13,371 nucleotides of DNA from an archaeon. Lineage in GTDB: Archaea > Nanobdellota > Nanobdellia > Woesearchaeales > GW2011-AR9. Both the position numbers and the translations under genes were made by a program. The notes beneath the pieces are model-generated. The model had not been told where the DNA came from. It saw only the letters and a list, made by a program, of their open reading frames with translations, and searched no databases. Shown piece by piece: positions 1 through 6,383 of the stretch (within the stretch, counting starts at the first letter, position 1; every line of letters starts with the position of its first letter). The DNA is taken from assembly GCA_023266155.1 (NCBI GenBank), contig JAHFRS010000013.1, positions 1-13,371 of the forward strand. The letters are read 5' to 3'.

Positions 1-1
1 C

Positions 2-673
2 ATCGAGGAAGTCAATAAAGTCTTTCAGGAAAACTATCTTCATGGAGAAATTATCGTCGTGGACGACAGCTCGCCCGATGGAACGTCTGACGTCGTGCTG
101 GAATTGAAAAAAAAGTATCCTCAAACTATCCTCATCACGCGGCCGGGAAAGATGGGTATTGGCAGCGCTTATTATGAAGGCTTTAAAGTGGCTACGGGAA
201 AGGTAGTAGCTTTACTAGATGCCGATTTAAGCCATTCTCCAGAACTTCTGCACGAATTCTACCTTCTGGCGAGAGAGAATAAAATCGTTTATGGCTCTCG
301 CTACCTGGGAGAAACTAAGTTTGAGACGGACTTTGCCCATCGCTGTGGAACTAAATTATTAAACAGCTGGGTGAGCATCGTGCTGGGAACGAAGATGAAA
401 GATCATACCAATGGTTACCTGGTTTTTCCTCGGGAAACAATGCAAAAAATTATTGACTACGGAAACTCACGAGGGTTATTTCCCTTTGACCATATTCTGT
501 ATGGGATCACCATTGCGGCCTTAGCCCGAAAGCTCAATATTTCCTTAGAAGAGCGCAAAGCGCCTTATAATAAGCGGGTTCACGGCGAAACCAAGATTCC
601 TTTTTGGTGGGGAGTAAAAGTAGTTTTTGGTGATATGTGGTATAGTGTAAGAGTTCTGGCTAAACTGCGGTGA
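2..673 (+). CDS. Family 2 glycosyltransferase, DPM1-like, 5' partial
   Basis: The frame is open from base 2, so the gene begins before the window and perhaps 15-20 N-terminal residues are missing. A GTG at 59 lies inside the nucleotide-binding motif and is not a real start. Visible family 2 signatures are IIVVDDSSPDG (visible residues 17-27), the acidic metal-binding motif DADLSHSP (73-80) and YGSRY shortly after. These match dolichol/polyprenol-phosphate mannose synthases, which move a sugar from a nucleotide donor to a membrane polyprenol phosphate on the cytoplasmic face. There is no C-terminal membrane domain, so this is the short soluble DPM1 type. The stop codon lies 4 bases before the next gene, so the two are probably co-transcribed. 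The donor and acceptor cannot be read from the sequence; another polyprenol-linked glycosyltransferase is possible. Confidence 0.9.
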   Translation: MEEVNKVFQENYLHGEIIVVDDSSPDGTSDVVLELKKKYPQTILITRPGKMGIGSAYYEGFKVATGKVVALLDADLSHSPELLHEFYLLARENKIVYGSRYLGETKFETDFAHRCGTKLLNSWVSIVLGTKMKDHTNGYLVFPRETMQKIIDYGNSRGLFPFDHILYGITIAALARKLNISLEERKAPYNKRVHGETKIPFWWGVKVVFGDMWYSVRVLAKLR

Positions 674-677
674 GTCA

Positions 678-1394
678 ATGATGAAAGAGGTCCAATCATT
701 TTACGACCGACAGTGGAGTTCGTCCCACATAGACCTTTTTGCACAGGCTTTTCAGGAAGCCATAACCCATTCTTATTCTCGATTGGGAACACTGAAAGGA
801 AAAAAAGTGCTTGAGATAGGCAGTGGCTCGGGAGAGCAAGCTTGTTATTTTGCTTCACAGCTGGCACTCGTGGATGTTATTGATATCTCTGTTGAGAGCC
901 TGAAAGCGGCCAGCACTTTGGCAAAAAGAAATGGGATTTCGCTGGCCGTACACCAGATGAATGCGGAAGAGCTGTCTTTTAAAGATCAGATGTTTGATGT
1001 GGTTTATATTAATTCTGTGTTGATGCATGTTGACCAGAATAAAGTCATTCAGGAATGCGCTCGGGTGTTGAAACCTGCCGGGAAACTGGTTATCGTAGAA
1101 CCCTTGCAGTATGCGCCGCTGGTGCAACTTTATCGTGTATTCTCCTCCTACCGAAAGATGAACCCCCACTATGCAACATTAAAAATGTTTCAAAGAAATA
1201 AACCGCATTTTTCTCATTTTCAGCATGATGAATTTTATTTGCTGTCATCATTATTATTGCCGGTATTTTCAATAAGGAATGCTTTTGGGCATAAAATCTA
1301 TCGGGTTATAGCGAAAATAGATCATCTGCTCACCACGCTGTTTCCCCCCCTGCGATATCTATGCTGGGTCAGTGTCGCTGAATATGTAAAATAA
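678..1394 (+). CDS. Class I SAM-dependent methyltransferase
   Basis: This 238-residue protein has the class I methyltransferase fold signatures in order. Motif I, VLEIGSGSGEQ, is at residues 44-54 and binds SAM. An acidic end of beta 2 (VIDIS, 67-71) follows, then the FDVVYINSVLMHVD stretch (106-119) and LKPAGKLVIVEP (131-142). The pattern is that of small-molecule UbiE/type 11 methyltransferases; the substrate is unknown. The C-terminal 90 residues are rich in aromatic and basic residues and look specific to this protein. The start is ATG 678 (a second ATG follows at 681). The sequence GGTGA at 669-673, overlapping the upstream stop, is a good archaeal ribosome binding site 4 bases away. The coupling to the glycosyltransferase suggests modification of a lipid-linked sugar or glycan, which is an inference. 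Confidence 0.88.
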   Translation: MMKEVQSFYDRQWSSSHIDLFAQAFQEAITHSYSRLGTLKGKKVLEIGSGSGEQACYFASQLALVDVIDISVESLKAASTLAKRNGISLAVHQMNAEELSFKDQMFDVVYINSVLMHVDQNKVIQECARVLKPAGKLVIVEPLQYAPLVQLYRVFSSYRKMNPHYATLKMFQRNKPHFSHFQHDEFYLLSSLLLPVFSIRNAFGHKIYRVIAKIDHLLTTLFPPLRYLCWVSVAEYVK

Positions 1395-1490
1395 AATCAT
1401 AACCATTTTGACTCATTGTGGAAAAAAGCAACGTTTTATCTGCTGAAATGGTAAGAGCACTTTTGTTCCGAATGACGGTTTCTGGAAAAT

Positions 1491-1527
1491 AAAAAATCCC
1501 AATCACAGCAGAGCTGCGGGTTTTTTT
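1491..1527 (+). terminator. Hairpin with T-tract after the methyltransferase gene
   Basis: The inner stem is CAGC/GCTG (1506-1509 and 1513-1516) with an AGA loop. The outer arms AAAAAATCCC (1491-1500) and GGGTTTTTTT (1518-1527) pair with one mismatch, ending in seven T. This can end transcription of the glycosyltransferase-methyltransferase operon; in archaea the T-run alone is often the active part. Because the arms are A-rich and T-rich it could work in both directions. The stretch 1395-1490 before it shows nothing recognisable. Confidence 0.6.
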
Positions 1528-1556
1528 AGTGTAAGATGGGATAGTTTTCCCGTCTG

Positions 1557-1589
1557 CACAGAAAACAAATCACTGTTTGTTTTCTTGTG
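1557..1589. repeat. Inverted repeat, 13-base arms
   Basis: GAAAACAAA (1561-1569) pairs perfectly with TTTGTTTTC (1576-1584) across a 6-base loop. The stem extends by CACA (1557-1560) pairing with TGTG (1586-1589) if T1585 is bulged. The next inverted repeat begins at the very next base. No open frame or flanking direct repeat was seen. It may be part of a structured transcript end, or an operator. Confidence 0.6.
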
Positions 1590-1645
1590 TTTGTTGGGAG
1601 ATTTATCCTTTTCACTGCAAGCAGTGGGGATTTACACCCAACAAA
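1590..1645. repeat. Nested inverted repeat
   Basis: The outer arms TTTGTTGGG (1590-1598) and CCCAACAAA (1637-1645) are perfectly complementary. Inside them ATCC pairs with GGAT, and CACTG pairs with CAGTG around a CAAG loop, giving a long hairpin with internal loops. It abuts the preceding repeat without a gap, so the two may form one structured unit. No target duplication was found on its flanks. Confidence 0.6.
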
Positions 1646-1661
1646 TAATTAAACAAGCGTA

Positions 1662-1694
1662 TGCCGGTGATCAAAGAAAATCTCCTCACCGGCA
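1662..1694. repeat. Perfect 9-base inverted repeat upstream of a TATA box
   Basis: TGCCGGTGA (1662-1670) and TCACCGGCA (1686-1694) are exact reverse complements separated by 15 bases. The right arm ends two bases before the TATA-like box of the next gene, where the TFB recognition element and regulator sites usually lie. It could therefore be a dimeric repressor or activator site, or the last hairpin of the preceding structured stretch. The spacing suits a two-fold symmetric DNA-binding protein; this is an inference. Confidence 0.5.
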
Positions 1695-1695
1695 A

Positions 1696-1737
1696 CTATA
1701 TAAGTATAAACGGTAACATTGTTATTAAAACAGGTGA
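1696..1737 (+). promoter_or_regulatory. TATA-like box and ribosome binding site
   Basis: CTATATAAG at 1696-1704 fits an archaeal TATA box. Initiation about 25 bases downstream would give a short leader. AGGTGA at 1732-1737 is a strong ribosome binding site. It lies 6 bases before ATG 1744 and only 3 before TTG 1741, which selects the ATG as the start of the dockerin-bearing gene. Confidence 0.6.
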
Positions 1738-1743
1738 AGATTG

Positions 1744-4413
1744 ATGACAACCTTACGGGGTGCTGGTAGAAAGAAGTGTATTCAAAGGATTAATTCACTT
1801 ATAACAAAAGTGCTTCATAATCGAACAGCACTTTTGGAATATAGCTCGCAGATTTATCCTGGGAAAAGCACGAGAATTTTGCACGCTCGCTATATTTCCA
1901 AAAAATCTTTCATTGTATGTGTGGCGCTCATCTTCTCTTTCTTATTGTCCATGAATCTGTCTCGAGGGCTTACGGGGGCAGTTGTTGATATCGGCGGAAT
2001 AAATAATGAATGGATAACTTTTGCCACAGAAACCAACTGTGCTGACGGAATAGACAACGATGCTGACAGTGTGGAAACGATCCTGGTAAACTATCCCTTT
2101 GAAGGCAATGCTAATGCCGTTGGCTTTATCTACCCCGGAACTATCTATGGCAATGTTCTTTGTAATGTTCCTGGTTATGATAATACTCTCGGCTGTAGTT
2201 TTCCCGGTAACGTCAATAGTTTCATCGTCCTTCCCGCTTCTTTGCTCAATGTCTTAACTGATTTCGTGATTTCTTTTCAGATGAAAGCTGCTTCCGGCTC
2301 GACCGGTGATGCCATCTTCTCGGCAGCAGCTAGTGGCTCGGGAGCAGCAGCGAACGAATTCACGATTGTTCATTCTTCCGACAGCAACGTCATCAAGATA
2401 TATGTGAAAAATAAGCTCTACTCGTTCAACAGCCCTACGTTTCGTATCAATGACGGTAAATGGCATCTGATAAAAGTTATCCGCCGCAGCAATGGCAATG
2501 TGCACCTGTTTATTGATGGAGTAGAAAGAACAGTGACTCCACCTTCTACCCTCGCGACGGGAGCATTAACGGTAAGCCAGATCGTGCTGGGACAGGATCA
2601 GGATTGTACTTGGTCGGCTTCTTGTATGGCCAGTTTTGACGGGGTATTCCATGAAGGTGGTTTTGAATCGGATCAATCGTATAATGGCTTGTTGGATAAT
2701 TTAAAAGTTTACACGCTGGTTGATAAGACGGACTGTAACGATACTGATTGTGCTCGTGATCCAGCATGTTTTTACGGAGAGTTGAACTGTAACAATGGCG
2801 TGGACGACGATTCTGACACGAGAGTGGACTGTGCTGATGCTGATTGTACAGGACAAACGGGACCGAATGGGATGATCTGCCGTACCCCTGAATTAACCTG
2901 TAATGATTATAGCTCTCTAAATGTAGCCATAGATAATGAAATAGATGGTTTCGCCAATTGCGCAGATTCTGATTGTAATGGGCAAAATGGAAATCGTTTC
3001 GTGGATATGACTACTCCTCAAAAATATTGTGAGTATAGTCGTGAACGCACCTGTAACGACGGGTTTGATAATGATGCTGATGGCTTAACAGATGAAGCAG
3101 ATCCAGATTGTCAGGAAACTATTTGTAATGATAATACAGATAACGATGGTGATGGCAAGATTGATTGTGCTGATTCAAATTGTGTTGGAAGAGTAGGTAT
3201 TGCCCAGGGAGTTGGTTGTACCACTGCCGGTGGATGTCTTTGTCAGGCAACGGAAACGTGGGCTGTAGGATCAACAGTCTGTGCTGACAGATTTGACAAT
3301 GATCGGGATACCAAAATTGATTGTGAAGATGTGGCAGGATGTGGTTCCATCTGTAGTTCTTGCCAAGGCATGGTTGATACTGATGCTGACGGTTTAATTG
3401 GTTGCGCTGATCCTGATTGTACTGGTATTGACGGCAGTTCTGCTACTGGAATTCAAGCCTGTGAGCCGGGCGGGGAAACACGCTGTCATGATAATTTTGA
3501 TAATGATGGAAATGGCCTCGTTGATTGTGCTGATGCCAATTGCCGGTCAACGTGTGATGCTGCGGCCCGGGTTGCTTTGGATGTCGCATCAAGTCTGCTG
3601 ACGACTGCTATTAATTCCTGTCAGCCTCAAGGGACGGAAACTCTGCCGGTGCAAGATTCTTTAGGGCAAATAACCACTCAGCTGAGAACTTTTCAGGCTC
3701 AACTGACTGTAGCTATCGCCAACTGTGCTGATCTTATGGCGGCAGCACGATACGCACCTGAATTACAATCAGCAGCAGCGGCGATGATCAGCAAATGCCG
3801 GGATATTCGTACTGCTGATGCAGCTCTTCCACGTGACCAATCAATGGTTAATAGGGCTATCAGCATCGCAATGGCAACTTTATCTCAGATTCAATCTTTA
3901 GTCAATTCTATCGTGCAAGCGTGCACTCCTATCTCGCCACTCTGTACCGCTGATGATTGGGTGATAACCTGGAGTGAATGCAGTGTTCTTTGTGGTGGTG
4001 GAACGCAAACATCAAGTGTAACTCGCAATCCTGCCAGCACCTGTAGCGGAGAAGGAGGCAGGCCTGCAGATGAGACAAGGAGCTGTAATTTTCAACCGTG
4101 TCCAACCTGTCCCGACGGCACCGACGGCATAGATATTGATGAAGACGGGATCGACGATTGTCTTGAACCAACGGCATGTGTGGAAGTGCCAGGAACGTAT
4201 CCGCTAACTGCGGTGTTTTTTACGTCAGGAGAATTTATCGGGTGCCGTCGTGGAGATTTGAATGACGATGGGCATGTGACCATTGCGGATTATTCACCAT
4301 GGTTAGCAGCGTACAGGATAAACAGTCCCGCAAGTAAAGGCAATATGAATGATGAAGCCGCCGTTACTATCGCAGATTATTCCCCCTGGCTCGTGCAGTA
4401 TCGGCTCAACTGA
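1744..4413 (+). CDS. Dockerin-bearing LamG/TSP1 cell-surface protein
   Basis: This 889-residue protein has a basic N-terminal stretch and then one membrane segment (about 55-76), followed by TGAVV. Outside the membrane come a LamG/concanavalin-type domain (about 112-326), six or more Asp/Cys repeats of the type NDGFDNDADGLTD...C (about 328-605), a helical region with regularly placed cysteines (606-731), and a thrombospondin type 1 domain (737-788; W..WSECSVLCGGG). A C-terminal type I-like dockerin (834-889) ends the protein. The first dockerin loop, DLNDDGHVTIAD (from 838), keeps the calcium ligands. The second, NMNDEAAVTIAD (from 867), has lost the first Asp and the Gly. The following genes encode cohesin-like domains, the expected partners. 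LamG and TSP1 domains usually bind glycans or proteins, so an adhesin role is likely; no catalytic domain is seen. The start follows the ribosome binding site at 1732-1737. The 54-residue pre-membrane extension is unusually long and contains DNA inverted repeats. Confidence 0.85.
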   Translation: MTTLRGAGRKKCIQRINSLITKVLHNRTALLEYSSQIYPGKSTRILHARYISKKSFIVCVALIFSFLLSMNLSRGLTGAVVDIGGINNEWITFATETNCADGIDNDADSVETILVNYPFEGNANAVGFIYPGTIYGNVLCNVPGYDNTLGCSFPGNVNSFIVLPASLLNVLTDFVISFQMKAASGSTGDAIFSAAASGSGAAANEFTIVHSSDSNVIKIYVKNKLYSFNSPTFRINDGKWHLIKVIRRSNGNVHLFIDGVERTVTPPSTLATGALTVSQIVLGQDQDCTWSASCMASFDGVFHEGGFESDQSYNGLLDNLKVYTLVDKTDCNDTDCARDPACFYGELNCNNGVDDDSDTRVDCADADCTGQTGPNGMICRTPELTCNDYSSLNVAIDNEIDGFANCADSDCNGQNGNRFVDMTTPQKYCEYSRERTCNDGFDNDADGLTDEADPDCQETICNDNTDNDGDGKIDCADSNCVGRVGIAQGVGCTTAGGCLCQATETWAVGSTVCADRFDNDRDTKIDCEDVAGCGSICSSCQGMVDTDADGLIGCADPDCTGIDGSSATGIQACEPGGETRCHDNFDNDGNGLVDCADANCRSTCDAAARVALDVASSLLTTAINSCQPQGTETLPVQDSLGQITTQLRTFQAQLTVAIANCADLMAAARYAPELQSAAAAMISKCRDIRTADAALPRDQSMVNRAISIAMATLSQIQSLVNSIVQACTPISPLCTADDWVITWSECSVLCGGGTQTSSVTRNPASTCSGEGGRPADETRSCNFQPCPTCPDGTDGIDIDEDGIDDCLEPTACVEVPGTYPLTAVFFTSGEFIGCRRGDLNDDGHVTIADYSPWLAAYRINSPASKGNMNDEAAVTIADYSPWLVQYRLN
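1805..1899. repeat. Two inverted repeats inside the start of the dockerin-bearing gene
   Basis: CAAAAGTGCT (1805-1814) is the exact reverse complement of AGCACTTTTG (1827-1836), with a 12-base loop. A further copy of AGCACTTTTG lies upstream at 1456-1465. Next, GGAATATAGC (1836-1845) pairs with GCTATATTTCC (1889-1899) with one bulge. AGATTTATCCT at 1850-1860 repeats 1599-1609 exactly. These tie the 5' coding region to the structured gap before it. Confidence 0.5.
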
Positions 4414-4463
4414 AATGGAACAACATAAAACGGAAAGAGATGAGAACATTCATGGAGCAGGCA

Positions 4464-4639
4464 CGACGACCGTACGTGGAAAGCTGGCAGGCCGTTCGCC
4501 TCGTGCTTTTCTGGAGGTGTCAATAGCCCAAAGTAAGTTGTTTCGTCCTGGAGGAAAAGCACCAATAAATTCTCATCAACAAAGGGCAGTTCTCGGCTCA
4601 CCGGTTTTGGCCAAGCCAGTTTTCCACGTACCGACGACC
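4464..4639. mobile_element. MITE-like element with 8-base target duplication
   Basis: The direct repeat CGACGACC occurs at 4464-4471 and 4632-4639. Exactly inside it are terminal inverted repeats of 17 bases, GTACGTGGAAAGCTGGC (4472-4488) and GCCAGTTTTCCACGTAC (4615-4631), with one mismatch that would be a G-U pair in RNA. A second inner stem pairs GTGCTTTTC (4503-4511) with GAAAAGCAC (4554-4562). The 160-base element has no coding capacity of its own, which fits a non-autonomous transposon mobilised by a transposase elsewhere. It occupies about half of the gap 4414-4752. The rest of that gap shows only a promoter candidate. Its ends differ from those of the two elements further on, so it is probably a second family. 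Confidence 0.82.
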
Positions 4640-4645
4640 AACAGC

Positions 4646-4654
4646 TTTAAATAT
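4646..4654 (+). promoter_or_regulatory. TATA-like box before the first cohesin-like gene
   Basis: TTTAAATAT matches the archaeal TATA consensus closely. It lies 7 bases beyond the target duplication of the MITE, so it belongs to host DNA. Initiation near 4678 would leave a leader of about 75 bases before the start at 4753. The genes from 4753 to the window end are closely spaced, apart from two palindromic elements, and could be transcribed from here. Confidence 0.45.
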
Positions 4655-4752
4655 CAAAGAAGTTTGTATTTATTAAAAAGAGATGATGTTGTGATGATGC
4701 CATTTTCCGTGAAAGATACTATTGTTAAAATGTTATTTCAGAGGTGGGTAGG

Positions 4753-6234
4753 TTGAAACGAAAAATACGGTCTGAACATCCTGAAAATGAATCGGCACGT
4801 GTGCCGCGTAAGTCCCTTGTTCTTGGTGTTGTCATCATTGCTCTTGTACTCTTCATCATCACGGTGGTGGTTGTTTTGAAACCGTCCTTTCGCACGACGG
4901 GACAAGCCTATCGTCCGGGAACAGCAACAGTGGTCTCGTCAGTAACAGACTTAGCAGTATATTTTGAACCGGCAGTAGGTTATGCTGCGCCTGGTGATGC
5001 GGATATAGATATTCCTATTATGATTCGCGCTGCTGATTTGCCTGCGGGTCAAACCATTGAGGCTATCCAGTTCTGCTTACAATATGATTATGACACTTTT
5101 GATGTGCGGGATTTACAAATCTCTTTATCAGGCTATAGTCGTTTGACGCCACCTTCAGATGTGGCAGGATGGTTAGGTTCAGCAAATTCAGGACCACCAT
5201 CGCCATGTCCCTCGGGATACACCAAACACGTTGATGTTGCCGTCGGTGCTTCTGATACGCCGATACGTGCAGGCGCACAACTGGGAATGTTAAAAATGTC
5301 GGTGACCCCGACTGCTCCATTTTCGACTGGTGACGCACAGCAGATTGAAATCTTAACAACGTTTGTTTCTGGTAGCGAGGGATTGGATGATAGGAATCAA
5401 AAACTATCAACAACTTCCATGTTTATCGTCCCACCCTGTCCTGACGGTGATAGGGATGGATATGCCGAAGAAGGCACAATACAAAGGGATGGTGTGGAGG
5501 ATAGTGATATGCGTGCTTGTGAACATACTAATCCTTTAAGTGGGACACTGGTTTTAGATTGTGATGACAATAATGCAGCAAGGTTTCCCGGGAATCCAGA
5601 AATCTGTGATAATCTCGATAATAATTGTGATAACTCTGTGGATAATGGATTGCCATTAATCTTAAACGATCCGCCAGCAGGGCAAACGCAACTGTATGGC
5701 GTCTGTTTTGGCTATAAACAATGCAATGGTGCAGCCGTAATGATGGAAGATTCTTATCTCTCTAACCCTGATTATCATCCAGACAGTACTGATCCATGTG
5801 ATTTCTACGACAATGATTGTGATGGACAATTCAATGAAGATGCCGCTCCTGGAAGTTGTACTATTGGCACGACCGGCATTGCCGCTAGTCCTGACGTCGG
5901 TCAAATTGCCAGCAGCGTGCCGGGAAATGTGTTTATAGAATATGCATCTAATATGGATGGTGCGACCTATGGAGCTCAACGTCTAACGTTATTTGATCAA
6001 TTCTTTTTTAACTTGTTGCGGACAACTGATCCCACCCGCTGTGGTGGCACTGGTCTGCCAATTTGTGACACCGACTTAACGGATACTATTCATATCTGGT
6101 ACTGTCTTAATAATGTGTATTACCTCGGAATGGAGGATGGAAGTTTCTGGAAAGCTTCTGCCGACAACAATCCTGCTACCACTAATACTCTTACACGACT
6201 CAATTCCCAAGATGAGGTGCCGGCAACATGTTAA
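4753..6234 (+). CDS. Membrane-anchored cohesin-like, MopE-motif surface protein (A copy 1)
   Basis: This 493-residue protein starts at TTG 4753. AGGTGG at 4742-4747 is a ribosome binding site 5 bases upstream; an in-frame GTG at 4744 lies inside that site. A basic N-terminus leads to one membrane segment (21-42) and the motif TGQAY. A beta-rich domain at about 60-227 resembles a cohesin, with the conserved strand IEAIQFCLQYDYDTFDV. Next comes a Cu-binding_MopE-type motif (231-300), with DGDRDGY, DCDDNNAARFPGNPEICD and LDNNCD. A second acidic CDFYDNDCDG element follows near 349. The last 125 residues (369-493) form a domain I do not recognise. It is shared with the product of 8077-9570 and contains a DTIHIWYC motif. 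Such acidic loops usually bind calcium; a copper role should not be assumed. The likely role is a dockerin receptor fixed in the membrane. Confidence 0.8.
   Translation: MKRKIRSEHPENESARVPRKSLVLGVVIIALVLFIITVVVVLKPSFRTTGQAYRPGTATVVSSVTDLAVYFEPAVGYAAPGDADIDIPIMIRAADLPAGQTIEAIQFCLQYDYDTFDVRDLQISLSGYSRLTPPSDVAGWLGSANSGPPSPCPSGYTKHVDVAVGASDTPIRAGAQLGMLKMSVTPTAPFSTGDAQQIEILTTFVSGSEGLDDRNQKLSTTSMFIVPPCPDGDRDGYAEEGTIQRDGVEDSDMRACEHTNPLSGTLVLDCDDNNAARFPGNPEICDNLDNNCDNSVDNGLPLILNDPPAGQTQLYGVCFGYKQCNGAAVMMEDSYLSNPDYHPDSTDPCDFYDNDCDGQFNEDAAPGSCTIGTTGIAASPDVGQIASSVPGNVFIEYASNMDGATYGAQRLTLFDQFFFNLLRTTDPTRCGGTGLPICDTDLTDTIHIWYCLNNVYYLGMEDGSFWKASADNNPATTNTLTRLNSQDEVPATC
6215..6219 (+). promoter_or_regulatory. 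Ribosome binding site stranded upstream of a palindromic element
   Basis: AGGTG lies 8 bases before ATG 6228, which overlaps the stop codon of the preceding gene. From this ATG the frame runs through the palindromic element into the next protein. It is probably the original initiation signal of that gene, left behind when the element inserted. Confidence 0.5.
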
Positions 6235-6378
6235 CAAAACGTATTTGTTTAGCACCACAAAGTCGAAATCCTGCAGAATTACGTCGAGAGTGGCGCGGGG
6301 GTTGCCCCCTCCGGGGAAGCCACTCCCTCGAGAACTACAGCGATGATTTCGAAGGTGCTAAACAAATACCAACAACAC
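6233..6378. mobile_element. Palindromic MITE-like element, copy 1
   Basis: Perfect 16-base terminal inverted repeats GTATTTGTTTAGCACC (6241-6256) and GGTGCTAAACAAATAC (6354-6369) enclose a second stem, TCGAAATC/GATTTCGA (6263-6270, 6345-6352), and a central stem, GAGTGGC/GCCACTC (6288-6294, 6319-6325). The core reads GGGGG, TTG, CCCCC, TCC, GGGG. The flanks AACAAAAC (6233-6240) and AACAACAC (6371-6378) match at 7 of 8 bases, as expected of an aged target duplication. Ends and core match the element at 9574-9754, so both belong to one family. Removing element plus one duplication (138 bases, 46 codons) keeps the downstream frame. Confidence 0.75.
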
Positions 6379-6383
6379 AAAAA

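Noticed and set aside
1491..1694. CRISPR array
   Set aside because: The inverted repeats differ from each other in sequence and spacing; there is no repeated unit with regular spacers.
3398..3601. Small hydrophobic + strand frame inside the Asp/Cys repeats
   Set aside because: It is an out-of-frame reading of GAT/TGT-rich repeat codons, which give hydrophobic residues when shifted. Similar shadows occur at 8729-9031 and 11185-11568.
4349..4756. 135-codon + strand open frame overlapping the end of the dockerin-bearing gene
   Set aside because: It starts inside dockerin codons in another frame and runs through the MITE. The product has no recognisable feature and no ribosome binding site was seen.
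5437..5652. Copper acquisition by the MopE-type motif
   Set aside because: The motif family is named after a copper protein, but the repeated DxDxDG loops look like calcium sites and occur in many unrelated surface proteins.
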